From Actinomyces ruminicola (GTDB lineage Bacteria > Actinomycetota > Actinomycetes > Actinomycetales > Actinomycetaceae), in assembly GCF_900103885.1 (NCBI RefSeq), contig NZ_FNIM01000004.1, positions 1-64,000 on the forward strand: a stretch of DNA of 64,000 nt, given 5' to 3'. The position numbers and the translations under genes are program-made. Positions 51,240 through 59,807 of the stretch are shown here, in pieces (the stretch's first letter is position 1; each line of letters opens with the position of its first letter). The notes beneath the pieces were generated by a model, which saw only the letters and a list, made by a program, of their open reading frames with translations, did no database searches and had not been told where the DNA came from.

Positions 51240-52175
51240 TCAGCGTCCCTCCTCCTCGCGGCGGGCACTGCGGTTCTGGAAGACCTGAATGACGCCGGCG
51301 ATGACGATGATGACGAGCGTGAGCACGGTGGAGATGGCGGCGCCGTAGCCGACCTTCGACTTGTCGAAGAAGTTCAGGTAGGAGTAGTAGCTCGGCACCA
51401 GGGTGGAGCTCTCCGGGCCGCCGCGGGTGAGCACGTAGATGGGCGCGAAGACCTTCAGCGCCGCGATGGTGCAGGTCAGCACGATGACGAAGGTCTCCGG
51501 CCGGATCTGCGGCACGGTGATGGCGCGGAAGCGCGCCAGCCAGCCGGCGCCGTCGAGCTCGGCGGCCTCGTACAGCTCCGGGTCCACCCGCTGCAGCGCG
51601 GACATGAAGATGACGGTCGGGTAGCCGATCTGGATCCAGATGAGCACGAGCATGACCGAGCCCAGCGCCGTCGAGGTCGAGCCCAGCCAGTTGGGCGGAC
51701 CGGCGACGCCGAGGCCGCGCAGAATCGTGTTGATCGCACCCGTCTGGGAGTTCAGGATCCAGTTCCACACAATGCCTGCCACCGAGATCGGCAGGATCTG
51801 CGGCAGGTAGTACATGGCGCGCAGCGCCGCGGCGGTGCGAGAGGAGAAGTGCTTGCCGACGTAGTCGAACAGCACGGCGGCCAGTACCAGCCCGATCAGG
51901 GTCGGGATGATGACCATGGCCACGATCATCGACAGCGAGTTGCGGAAGGAGGCCCAGAACTTGGCGTCATCCAGCAGTTGGACATAGTTGTCCAGCCCGA
52001 CGAACCGCATGGGCGACATCCCGCCCTTCCAGCTGTTGAGGGAGTACCAGATGTTCAGGGCGAGCGGCACCAGGATGATCACGGTGAAGCAGATCGCGCC
52101 GGGAGCGAGGTAGGGCAGGTAGGCCAGGCTCCGCGACCGCCGCCGCGGCGCACGGTTGGCGAAGGCACGCACCAT
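51240..52175 (-). CDS. carbohydrate ABC permease, MalF-like
   Basis: A 311-residue permease with six helices, AYLPYLAPGAICFTVIILVP as the first membrane segment and the EAA loop LYEAAELDGAGWLARFRAIT. Its start codon shares a base with the stop of the binding-protein gene, so the three importer genes are tightly coupled. No ATPase gene accompanies them. Confidence 0.9.
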   Translation of the reverse strand: MVRAFANRAPRRRSRSLAYLPYLAPGAICFTVIILVPLALNIWYSLNSWKGGMSPMRFVGLDNYVQLLDDAKFWASFRNSLSMIVAMVIIPTLIGLVLAAVLFDYVGKHFSSRTAAALRAMYYLPQILPISVAGIVWNWILNSQTGAINTILRGLGVAGPPNWLGSTSTALGSVMLVLIWIQIGYPTVIFMSALQRVDPELYEAAELDGAGWLARFRAITVPQIRPETFVIVLTCTIAALKVFAPIYVLTRGGPESSTLVPSYYSYLNFFDKSKVGYGAAISTVLTLVIIVIAGVIQVFQNRSARREEEGR

Positions 52176-53488
52176 CAGTCCTCGGGAACGATGTCGGCCT
52201 TGCCCTCGTCATAGGCGGCCTGCAGATCGGCAAGCACCTCGGCGCCGCTCTTGGAGCCGTTGATGAGGGACTGCATGGCGGAGACGATCTGGTCGTAGAA
52301 GCCCGCAACCGGCCAGTCCGGGTAGAAGGCCAGTCCGTCCGCCTCATTGACCCGGGCGAAGTTCTCCGTCATGGTGCGGGTCTTGTCGTCCTCAATGGTG
52401 GAGGGATCGCCGCTCACCGGCAGCCCGCCCTTCTCACCGAGGATCGCCTGGACCTCGTCGGACAGGGTGATGTCGATGAAGTCGTAGGCGAGCTCCTTGT
52501 TCTTCGCATTGGTAGGCACCACCCACAGGTTCCCGGAGGAGCCGGGGTACAGCTCCGTGCCCGGGAAGAGGAACTGATCCCAGTTCTTGTCCGCCATGTC
52601 CCCGGCGAGCCGCCCGAACCACCAGGAGCCGGAGACGAACATGGGGTAGCTGCCGTTGATGAAGGCGGTGCCCGCGTCCTCGGCGGTCAGGCCGGCGCAG
52701 TCGGAGGCGACGTACCCCTTGCCGATCCACTCCACGAGCTTGTCGGTGCCGGCCTTGATCGGATCGGCGGCGAAGTCGACGTCGCCTTCGAACAGCTGGT
52801 AGGCGTTGACGAAGGAGCGGTCGGCGTGGGCCAGGACGAGCTGGTACCACAGCTGCCCCATGGGGTACTCCGAGCCGGCCTCCGCCAGGGGCACCTGTCC
52901 GGCGGCGACGAAGGCGTCGCACACGGCCTCGAACTCCTTCAGGGTGGTCGGCACGCTCAGCCCCTGGGCGTCGAACATGTCCCGGTTGTAGTAGACGAAT
53001 ACGTACTCGCCGTAGTTGGGTACCCCGTACCAGTCGCCGTCGCCCATGAGGCCGTCCTCGGTGTAGCGGGCGGTGGTCTGCAGGGAGGCGGCGAGCTTGG
53101 CATCCCAGCCGCGTTCGGTCGCCTGCTCGGTCAGCGGCTCGATGAGCCCCTGGGAGGCGAGCTGCCCGGAGGTCGAATTGCCCTTGTTGTACTCCATGAT
53201 GTCCGGAACGTCATCGCCGGTCAGGACGATCTTGGCGTTCTTCTGCAGCTGTTCGAAGGTCTGGTCCTCGATTCTGACGGTGACTTCGGGATGCTGCTCC
53301 TTGAAGATCTCGACGGCGCGGGCCCAGGCCTGCCCCATGGCGGAGTCGTCCGACTCGTAGTCCCAGATGGTGAAGGTGTCGGAGCCGGCCCCGGATGAGC
53401 CGGAGGAGCCGCAGCCCGCCAGCGACGGGCCCAGCAGACCGGTGGCGGCAGCGGCGGCCAGGAGGGCGTTGAAGTTCCTGCGCTTCAT
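52175..53488 (-). CDS. sugar-binding lipoprotein
   Basis: A 437-residue CUT1 binding protein with the start MKRRNFNALLAAAAATGL and a lipobox ending at Cys26 (SLAGC). Typical receptor segments are TFTIWDYESDD, EVTVRIEDQTFEQLQKNAK, VYYNRDMFDAQGLSVPTTL and LWVVPTNAKNKELAYDFIDI. ATG at 53488 follows AGAGGA; the upstream in-frame extension is not protein-like. It probably delivers xyloglucan-derived oligosaccharides to the coupled permeases for YicI. A lacI gene lies 107 bp upstream in the same direction. Confidence 0.9.
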   Translation of the reverse strand: MKRRNFNALLAAAAATGLLGPSLAGCGSSGSSGAGSDTFTIWDYESDDSAMGQAWARAVEIFKEQHPEVTVRIEDQTFEQLQKNAKIVLTGDDVPDIMEYNKGNSTSGQLASQGLIEPLTEQATERGWDAKLAASLQTTARYTEDGLMGDGDWYGVPNYGEYVFVYYNRDMFDAQGLSVPTTLKEFEAVCDAFVAAGQVPLAEAGSEYPMGQLWYQLVLAHADRSFVNAYQLFEGDVDFAADPIKAGTDKLVEWIGKGYVASDCAGLTAEDAGTAFINGSYPMFVSGSWWFGRLAGDMADKNWDQFLFPGTELYPGSSGNLWVVPTNAKNKELAYDFIDITLSDEVQAILGEKGGLPVSGDPSTIEDDKTRTMTENFARVNEADGLAFYPDWPVAGFYDQIVSAMQSLINGSKSGAEVLADLQAAYDEGKADIVPED

Positions 53489-53595
53489 GATGTGGTTCCT
53501 CTTCGTTGAGTGTCTGCACCCCCGTTGGGGAGTGGCGATGGAGCCCGGCACCGGTTGGTGCCGGAAGTTCTGGGGGTGTTCTCCGCGTGCGGTCT

Positions 53596-54663
53596 TCAGC
53601 CGCTCGTCTTCTCGGACGAGCTCCCGACGTCCGCCTCGCCACGCTCGGGCGCGGGGCCGAGGCTCTCGCCCTGGACCACCGCGCAGGTGACCAGTTGATG
53701 GCAATCGGCGGGGTCCAGGCGCTCGTCGAGGATCGCCAGCAGGGCGCGGGTGGCGAAGGCGCCCATGCGCTCGCCGGGAGCGTGCGTCGTCGTCAGGGCG
53801 GGTACCGTCATGGCACCGAGCGTCGGGGAGGAGACCGCGCCGACCACGGAGACGTCCCGGGGCACCCGCAGCCCCATGGCGCGCAGGCCGGCGAGCATGC
53901 CCAGCGCGGCCATGTCGTTCATAACCACTATGCCGGTGGGTGGTTCCTCCAGGGCCGCGAGCTCGCGCGCGATTGCCTGGCCCGCCTGGGGATTGGCGTC
54001 GCAGTCATAGGCGAGCGGCGCCAGCGCACGATTGCCCACCGCGCGCAGATATCCCTGCCTGCCCCTGACCGCCGGACCGTAGCCCGCCTCCGTCTGGGAG
54101 GCGGGACGCCCGATGAAGGCGATGCGGCGGTGGCCGAGGCGGTACAGCTCGCCGACGGCGTCATCGACCGTGCGCTCGAAGTCGATGTCGACGTAGGCCA
54201 GGCCGGTCGGGTCCGCGGTGCGCCCGACCATGACGAACGGCAGCCGGGCGCGCTTGAGCGCGGCGGCCCGCGGGTCCTCCACCCCGACCTCGACCAGCAG
54301 CACGCCGTCCGCCTTGCCCTGCCGCACCAGGTTGACCAGTTCGGCGCCGGCCTCGGCATCCTCCAGCGGCCAGACCGCGAGGTTGTAGCCGTTGCGGGAG
54401 GCCTCGTGCTGCGCGCCCCGGACGATCTCGAAGACGGTCTCGCCCATGGCGGTGTCGAAGCTGGGGAAGGTCATGGCGAGGGTGTGGGAGCGGCGGCTGG
54501 CCAGCCCACGGGCCATGGCATTGGGCTGGTAGTTGAGCTCCTCCATGGCTGCGCGGATGCGGCGGGCGGTCTCCGGGGCCACCGGGCGGGCGCCGGACAG
54601 GGCGTAGGAGACGGTCGAGACGGCGACGTTCGCCTTCCGGGCCACGTCCTGCATGGTTGCCAT
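53596..54663 (-). CDS. LacI-family repressor of the YicI/importer operon
   Basis: A 355-residue regulator: MATMQDVARKANVAVSTVSY (helix-turn-helix), LNYQPNAMARGLASRRS (hinge), and an effector domain with FPSFDTAMGETVFEIVRGAQ, VDIDFERTVDDAVGELYRLG and VVMNDMAALGMLAGLRAMG. ATG at 54663 follows AAGGAGG. It is transcribed in the same direction as the importer operon it precedes. Two perfect operators lie upstream at 54808-54832, so autoregulation is likely. Confidence 0.92.
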   Translation of the reverse strand: MATMQDVARKANVAVSTVSYALSGARPVAPETARRIRAAMEELNYQPNAMARGLASRRSHTLAMTFPSFDTAMGETVFEIVRGAQHEASRNGYNLAVWPLEDAEAGAELVNLVRQGKADGVLLVEVGVEDPRAAALKRARLPFVMVGRTADPTGLAYVDIDFERTVDDAVGELYRLGHRRIAFIGRPASQTEAGYGPAVRGRQGYLRAVGNRALAPLAYDCDANPQAGQAIARELAALEEPPTGIVVMNDMAALGMLAGLRAMGLRVPRDVSVVGAVSSPTLGAMTVPALTTTHAPGERMGAFATRALLAILDERLDPADCHQLVTCAVVQGESLGPAPERGEADVGSSSEKTSG

Positions 54664-54807
54664 GCCCGCCTCCTTGATCTGCTCGGCGCCCCCGTGCTGC
54701 GGCGGCGCCCCGGTCCCGCCCGGACAGCACCCGGGACCGCCCGGCCGTTGTCCAGATGCCCGCGAGAATCGCTCCGAGTGCCGGAGCCTCACCGATGCGG
54801 TGGCACT

Positions 54808-54832
54808 CGAAGCGCTTCGTCGAAGCGCTTCG
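54808..54832. promoter_or_regulatory. two tandem LacI operators
   Basis: The perfect 12-bp palindrome CGAAGCGCTTCG occurs at 54808-54819 and again at 54821-54832, 13 bp apart centre to centre, in the divergent region between lacI and the SorC gene. A spacing close to one helical turn suggests cooperative binding of two dimers. Confidence 0.75.
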
Positions 54833-54955
54833 ATAAGTGTGCGGCACGCCCGCCGCAAGGGTCAACGAGAGCGGCGAAAGATCGAAATTTCGACTGCCCG
54901 ACCATTCCTGCCGGTGTCCGGGGCCCGCCCCCGCCGCCCACTCGGCCTACTGCCG

Positions 54956-54961
54956 TAGCAT
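54956..54961 (+). promoter_or_regulatory. -10 box of the SorC gene (leaderless)
   Basis: TAGCAT at 54956-54961 ends six bases before the GTG start codon at 54968. This places the transcription start on the start codon itself, the same geometry as for xylR. No clear -35 box was found. Confidence 0.45.
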
Positions 54962-54967
54962 GCGGGC

Positions 54968-55924
54968 GTGGGCGAGGACAGCACACGAGGCGACGTCGAG
55001 CTACTGCTGCAGGTCGCACGGATGTACTACGAGCAGCACCTCACCCAGGCGGAGATCGCCCACCGGATCGGCTACTCCCGCCCCAGCGTCTCCCGCCTGC
55101 TCGCGCGCGCCCGGGACCAGGGGATAGTGCACATCACCATCTCCCACCCCCTGGAGCACATCCTGTCGGTGGAGAAGCGGCTGCGGGAGGCACTGCCGCT
55201 CAAGGCCGTGCGGGTCGCCGAGGTCGACGGGACGGACGTGATCGGCGCCGTCGGCCAGGCCGCCGCCGAGCTGCTGATCGCCTCGGTATCGAACGGACAG
55301 GTGGTCGCCGTCGGCAACGGGCGCTCCATCCAGGCCGCCGCCCAGCGGATTCCACAGATCCCCCGGGTCGATTGCACGATCGTGCAGCTGCTCGGCTCCA
55401 TTCCTGGCGGCCTGCCCTCCTGGGGGCGTGATGCGCCGACTATCTGCACCCGCATCGCCTCCCAGCTCGGGGCGAAGGTCGCCCGCATGCCGGTGCCGCT
55501 GATCGTGGACAACCCCTCGCTGCTGCGGCCGCTCATGCGCGAGGAGAAGGTGGCCACCACCCTGGCACTGGCGGCCCGGGCGGATGTAGCCCTGGTCGGC
55601 GTGGCCGGAGTGGAGGCCCGGGGCGCGGGGAACATCCTCGCCGAGTACCTCACCCCGGATGTGCGCGAGGCGATCCGTGCCGGCGCAGCGGTCGGGCACA
55701 TCCTCGACCACCACTACGACGCCGCCGGCAATCCCGTGCCCACACCACTGACGCCGCGTACGTTGGCGCTGCCGCTCGATGAGCTCAGACGCATACCGCT
55801 GGTCATCGGGGCGGCCGGCGGCGAGGACAAGGTGGAGGCGATCGTCGGGGCAGTGCGCGGCGGCATCCTCAGCGCCCTGGCCACCGACTACCAGACGGCC
55901 CTGTCGATCCTCGACTTCCTCTGA
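54968..55924 (+). CDS. SorC/DeoR-type sugar-binding transcriptional regulator
   Basis: A 318-residue protein of the SorC family. The N-terminal helix-turn-helix is YYEQHLTQAEIAHRIGYSRP with SVSRLLARARDQGIV. A phosphosugar-binding domain follows (VVAVGNGRSIQAAA; IVQLLGSIPGG; LALAARADVALVGVAGVE; LPLDELRRIPLVIGAAGGED). Such proteins usually sense a phosphorylated sugar and act near pentitol, tetritol or PTS genes. The likely target is therefore the PTS/aldolase/DhaKL operon (57.4-62.0 kb), although two unrelated genes lie between. GTG at 54968 appears leaderless. Confidence 0.9.
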   Translation: MGEDSTRGDVELLLQVARMYYEQHLTQAEIAHRIGYSRPSVSRLLARARDQGIVHITISHPLEHILSVEKRLREALPLKAVRVAEVDGTDVIGAVGQAAAELLIASVSNGQVVAVGNGRSIQAAAQRIPQIPRVDCTIVQLLGSIPGGLPSWGRDAPTICTRIASQLGAKVARMPVPLIVDNPSLLRPLMREEKVATTLALAARADVALVGVAGVEARGAGNILAEYLTPDVREAIRAGAAVGHILDHHYDAAGNPVPTPLTPRTLALPLDELRRIPLVIGAAGGEDKVEAIVGAVRGGILSALATDYQTALSILDFL

Positions 55925-56111
55925 ACGGTGAAGTCTCCCGCGTACAACCGGGTCGGTAAGGTCGCTCCGTAAGAGCCCCGAAACCAGTCATGCCACGGGG
56001 CGATGGATGTCATAGGCCCGTGGGATGATGGCGGCGCCTCCACGGCGCAACCCCGGATCAACGCAGAAGTCTGTGCCGGGGAGTGCGCACCGAGAGGAGG
56101 TGAGCTCGGGC
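55925..56111. other. intergenic, no gene or RNA seen
   Basis: Lies between the SorC gene and the small membrane peptide. No tRNA, repeat or clear terminator was recognised. Confidence 0.4.
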
Positions 56112-56267
56112 ATGTCGAAGAACCGTAAGCGCCGACACCGCCAGGCCAAGGCGCCCGAGGGGATGAAGAGCAGGCAAAAGGCCCAGATCTGGCGGACTGT
56201 CGTCGAAACCATTCCGCCGATGATCTGGGCCCTTGCGGCTCTGCTCAGCGTCCTGCAAGGCCGCTGA
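56112..56267 (+). CDS. small basic single-pass membrane peptide
   Basis: A 51-residue peptide: a strongly basic first half (MSKNRKRRHRQAKAPEGMKS) and one hydrophobic helix (PPMIWALAALLSVLQ) at the end. ATG at 56112 has an excellent AGGAGGTGA ribosome site, which is the main reason to accept it. No family is recognised and no operon partner exists. The charge pattern predicts the N-terminus inside the cell. CCGGA-TATC-TCCGG just after the stop may be a weak terminator. It could also be a spurious frame. Confidence 0.5.
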   Translation: MSKNRKRRHRQAKAPEGMKSRQKAQIWRTVVETIPPMIWALAALLSVLQGR

Positions 56268-56382
56268 GATCAACATCCCGGATATCTCCGGAGAGTCCGG
56301 CGGTCCCACCCGCTCGGCTCCCCGCAATGGTCTCACATCGCAAGCCATCGGCGCCAGCGCACGTTCACCGGCCGCCGCCCCA

Positions 56383-57333
56383 TTAGTCCGTTTCCGCCTG
56401 TGGAACCGCGGCGCGCTTGCGGTGGTAGAGCAGGTAGGCGCCCACGCGTGCGCGCAGGCTCGGACGCACTTCCTGCGGCCAGCGGCGGGCGACGTAGGAG
56501 ACGGCGTCGTCCACCTCGAGCCTCTGCGTGGAATTACCGACCCGCACCCACAGTTCGGTGCCGCCGTTACCCTTCGGCCCCTTGAGGTAGACGGGCACCG
56601 GCGAGGGCGGAACCGTCACCCGGCACACCTCACCGGACCCGTCGGTGGCCGGAGCGAAGTCCAGGCGCGGCAGCGCGGCGGCGTTGGCCCCCAACCGTAC
56701 CCGCCACAGACTGCGCAGAAAAAGCTCGAAGCGGTCGGCGTCGGGCTGGCGCAGGGTGGCGTAGTCCGGATCCAGGCCGATCAGGCGCCCATCGTCGTCC
56801 ACACCCAGCAGCAAGGTGCCGCCGCGCGAGTTGAGGAAGGCGGCCACGGTCTTAGCGGCCACGGTCTCCATGGCGTCGTCCCGCCTGCCGGTATGCATGT
56901 TGACCCGAGCGGAGGACTTAAGCTCCAGGCGCTCAGACTCGCCCTGCCGGGCCACATCGGCTATCGGGTCGAGCGGCGGTTCGTGCTGGATGCGGGTGAT
57001 GATCAGCGCGGTCACCCCCACTACGATCACCGCCACCATTACGGCGGCCGCGAGCATGCGCGGCGCCCACAGGTAGTCCTCGTTGAACAACCAGGCGCCG
57101 CCGGCGAACCCTGCCCACAGCCCGATCAGGGCCGTCAGAGTGGCGGTGGAGGTGGAGATATGCGCCCGTCGCCGTACCAGGTGGGAGGCGAAGCGGCCAG
57201 CCAGGTAGGCGACCAGCAGCGCTGCCGGCTGGATGAGAACGGCGAACAGCAGCACCGGGCTGCGTGGGGCCGCCGGCAGGGCCATGGCGTTGAGCGGCAG
57301 GGCGCTGATGAGACCTGTGAGCGTGACTGGCAC
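56383..57333 (-). CDS. membrane protein with Schlafen-AlbA_2-type domain
   Basis: A 316-residue protein with four hydrophobic segments in the first 115 residues (PVLLFAVLIQPAALLVAYLA; MLAAAVMVAVIVVGVTALII) and a cytoplasmic AlbA_2-like domain: ESERLELKSSARVN, VAAKTVAAFLNSRGGTLLLG, VDDDGRLIGLDPD, and ELWVRVGNSTQRL. This domain occurs in Schlafen-like and putative transcription or RNA-binding proteins, usually with an unknown role. Fusion to a membrane anchor is unusual but known. The start GTG at 57333 has a weak ribosome site. It is 39 bp below dhaL in the same direction but has no obvious link to that pathway. Confidence 0.72.
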   Translation of the reverse strand: MPVTLTGLISALPLNAMALPAAPRSPVLLFAVLIQPAALLVAYLAGRFASHLVRRRAHISTSTATLTALIGLWAGFAGGAWLFNEDYLWAPRMLAAAVMVAVIVVGVTALIITRIQHEPPLDPIADVARQGESERLELKSSARVNMHTGRRDDAMETVAAKTVAAFLNSRGGTLLLGVDDDGRLIGLDPDYATLRQPDADRFELFLRSLWRVRLGANAAALPRLDFAPATDGSGEVCRVTVPPSPVPVYLKGPKGNGGTELWVRVGNSTQRLEVDDAVSYVARRWPQEVRPSLRARVGAYLLYHRKRAAVPQAETD

Positions 57334-57372
57334 GGCACCCCAGCGTAGAGGAACACCGGGGCACCGTGCCGT

Positions 57373-58011
57373 TCAGGCCGCCCAGGCGGCGAGAGCCTCG
57401 AAGATGAGGCGGCCGACGACGGAGCCGCCATCGAGCACACCGATGCTCCGGGAGGCGGAGTAGGCGGCCCGCCCATGCACGGCCTCCATCTCCCGCGTGG
57501 CCTCCGAGCCCCGGGCGGCCGCCTCGGCGGCGCGTGCCAGCAGCTCGCCCAGGGGAAACTCTCCCCGGACCACGGCACCGGCGCCCTCCGCCAGCGCCGT
57601 CACCCCAGGCACGAGCGCGTCCAGGATGGTCTTCTCCCCCGGCTTGGACTCGGCCTTGCCCATGATGGCGTCCACGCCCGCCTGCAGCGCCTGCGCGGCG
57701 GCGACGGCGTCGGCCTCCGTCCTGCCGCGCAGGGAGCGGGCCATGCCCATCATTCCGAAGCTGAGGATGGTTCCCAGCGACGACGGCGCCGCACCGTTGA
57801 ATGCCTTGGCCGCTCCGCGCAGCAGCTGGCCGAGGTCGGTCTGCTCCTGTGCGGCCAGGTACTCGGCCAGCGCCCTGAAGCCGTCGTCCATGGAGATGCC
57901 CAGGTCGCCGTCGCCGTTGACCTGGTCGAGGGAGACCAGGTAATCCCGGTTGGCCGCCATCAGGGCGCTGATCTGTTCGGCGATTGCCGCCAGTGATTCG
58001 CGGTCGAGCAT
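57373..58011 (-). CDS. dhaL: dihydroxyacetone kinase-type subunit DhaL
   Basis: A 212-residue nucleotide-binding subunit. The ADP/magnesium motif is DQVNGDGDLGISM near residue 29, and SSLGTILSFGMMGMARSL and GRAAYSASRSIGVLDGGSVV are standard DhaL segments. It transfers phosphate to the ketose held on DhaK. The gene starts 7 bp after dhaK. DhaM is not in the window, so the phosphate donor is undecided: a PTS-linked DhaM elsewhere or ATP. Position in a PTS/aldolase operon suggests it acts on dihydroxyacetone or a tetrulose made by that pathway. Confidence 0.9.
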   Translation of the reverse strand: MLDRESLAAIAEQISALMAANRDYLVSLDQVNGDGDLGISMDDGFRALAEYLAAQEQTDLGQLLRGAAKAFNGAAPSSLGTILSFGMMGMARSLRGRTEADAVAAAQALQAGVDAIMGKAESKPGEKTILDALVPGVTALAEGAGAVVRGEFPLGELLARAAEAAARGSEATREMEAVHGRAAYSASRSIGVLDGGSVVGRLIFEALAAWAA

Positions 58012-58018
58012 GGCGGCC

Positions 58019-59026
58019 TCACTTGTTAGCGTTGGTGTAGAAGGGCGTGGAGGCGGGGGCCCGCAGCAGCTCCTTCAGCTCGGCGTCGAGCTTGAAGACG
58101 CTCACGGACAGGCCGGACATCTCCATTGAGGTGGCGAACTCGCCCACGTGCGGCATGACCACCAACACACCGCGCTCGGCCAGCAGCGCGTGCACGGAGC
58201 GGTAGACGATCAGCTGCTCCTCAAGCGGGGTGGCGCCCAGGCCGTTGACCATGACGGAGACCTCGTCCCCGGCCGCCAGCGGCATGTCGGCCGTGATGGT
58301 CTCCAGGACCAGGGCGGCGATCTCCGCCGCCGTCATCATGGGGCGCGCCTCGATACCGGCCTCCCCGTGGATGCCCATACCGACCTCGATCCGCCCCTCC
58401 TCGATATTGAAGGTCGGCTCGCCGACCTTGGGGACGATGCACGGGGAGGTGGCCACCCCCATGGTGCGGATGTTGTCCAGGGCGCGGCGGGTGACGGCGG
58501 TGACCTCGTCCAGGTTCAGCATCCGCTCCGCGGCCGCGCCGGCGATCTTGAAGGCGTAGATCAGTCCGGCCACGCCCCGCCGCTTTTCGGAGCGCTCCTT
58601 CGGGGAGCTGGCCACGTCGTCGCGGCCCAGCAGCTGGCGGGTCTCGATGTCGTCGAACTCGACGTCCTCGCAGGCCATGCGGAAGTTGAACACGTCGCCG
58701 TTGTAGTTGCCGTACAGGCACAGCACGCCGGCGCCGCGGTCGCAGGCGCGGATCATGTCGGCCATCTTCTCGGCGGCCGGGGAGGCGAACACCTCGCCGA
58801 CGGCGCAGCCGTCCAGCATGCCCTGGCCAACGTAGCCGAGGAACAGGGGCAGGTGCCCGCTGCCGCCGGCGGTGACGACGCCGACCTTGCCCTGCGCCGC
58901 CGGGTAGCGCGAGACGAGTACCCGCGGGTCGCCGTCGAGCAGGCCCACGCGGTCGCCGTAGGCCGCCTGGATACCCTCCATGGTGTCGCGGACGAAGGTG
59001 TCGGGGGTGTTGAGTATCTTCTTCAT
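58019..59026 (-). CDS. dhaK: dihydroxyacetone kinase-type subunit DhaK
   Basis: A 335-residue ketose-binding subunit. The substrate is held covalently by the conserved histidine, here His220 in GMGIHGEAGIEARPM. VVTAGGSGHLPLFLGYVGQG, VLCLYGNYNGDVFNFRMACE and VSVMVNGLGATPLEEQ are typical DhaK motifs. A close relative, L-erythrulose kinase, has the same architecture, so the substrate may be dihydroxyacetone or erythrulose. It lies 28 bp below the aldolase gene, and dhaL follows. Confidence 0.9.
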   Translation of the reverse strand: MKKILNTPDTFVRDTMEGIQAAYGDRVGLLDGDPRVLVSRYPAAQGKVGVVTAGGSGHLPLFLGYVGQGMLDGCAVGEVFASPAAEKMADMIRACDRGAGVLCLYGNYNGDVFNFRMACEDVEFDDIETRQLLGRDDVASSPKERSEKRRGVAGLIYAFKIAGAAAERMLNLDEVTAVTRRALDNIRTMGVATSPCIVPKVGEPTFNIEEGRIEVGMGIHGEAGIEARPMMTAAEIAALVLETITADMPLAAGDEVSVMVNGLGATPLEEQLIVYRSVHALLAERGVLVVMPHVGEFATSMEMSGLSVSVFKLDAELKELLRAPASTPFYTNANK

Positions 59027-59054
59027 TGCTTGTCTCCTTGAGGTTGCCCGGCGT

Positions 59055-59726
59055 TCAGGACTTCGCCGCGAAGGTGATCTCGGAGGGGTAGGCCCACTTC
59101 TGGAGCTCCTCGGTGGCGAAGGACTCGGGCTCGACGCCGCCGCTGGCCGCTAGCGCGTGGTGGTACAACTCGGCCAACTCCTCGATGTAGGCGGCCTTGA
59201 GGTAGGCCTCGTAGAGGTTGCGGGAGTCGACGGCGACGGCACCGTGCTTCTCCAGCAGCACGCAGTCGGACTCGCGCACCGCTCGGCGCACCGATGCGGC
59301 CAGTTCGGGGGTGCCGGGGCGGCCGTAGGGGGCCACGGGGATGCGCGCCCGGGTGAGTCCCAGGTTGGCGACCTCGTAGACGATGGCTGGGATCGGCTTG
59401 TTCAGCAGCGCGAAGGAGGTGGCGTAGGCGGAGTGGGTGTGCACGATCGCGACCACCTCGGGGCGCTCCTTGTAGACCTCCAGGTGCATGAGCACCTCAC
59501 TGGTGGGCCGCAGCCCCGATTCGTTCTCGACCACGCGGGCGTCCAGGTCCATGACGACGACGTCGCGCGGGGTCATCAGGTCCCTATCCAGGCTGGTGGG
59601 GGAGGCGACCAGCAGGCCGGTGTCGGCGTCGCGGATGGAGAAGTTGCCGGACTTGTGCTTGCACAGGCCGTCGTGCTGGGCCCGCTTGGCGATCTCGCAC
59701 AATTCCTTCTTCAGGGTTTCAAGCAT
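59055..59726 (-). CDS. class II aldolase/epimerase family protein
   Basis: A 223-residue zinc enzyme related to L-fuculose-phosphate aldolase. GNFSIRD, SPTSLDRDLMTPRDVVVMDL, catalytic Glu77 (PTSEVLMH) and zinc ligands His96 and His98 (VHTHSAYATSF) and His161 (EKHGAV) are all present. The length matches aldolases rather than AraD. It probably cleaves a ketose phosphate made from the PTS-imported sugar, and DhaK/DhaL would phosphorylate a triose or tetrose product. The exact substrate is not deducible from the sequence. Confidence 0.86.
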   Translation of the reverse strand: MLETLKKELCEIAKRAQHDGLCKHKSGNFSIRDADTGLLVASPTSLDRDLMTPRDVVVMDLDARVVENESGLRPTSEVLMHLEVYKERPEVVAIVHTHSAYATSFALLNKPIPAIVYEVANLGLTRARIPVAPYGRPGTPELAASVRRAVRESDCVLLEKHGAVAVDSRNLYEAYLKAAYIEELAELYHHALAASGGVEPESFATEELQKWAYPSEITFAAKS

Positions 59727-59807
59727 GGGTGTCTCCTAACTGGGTGGGGTTCTCAGGTGCTTTCTGGGCAGGCGTCGGCGTGCGACCGCCCGCCGCGCGG
59801 ATGGGCG

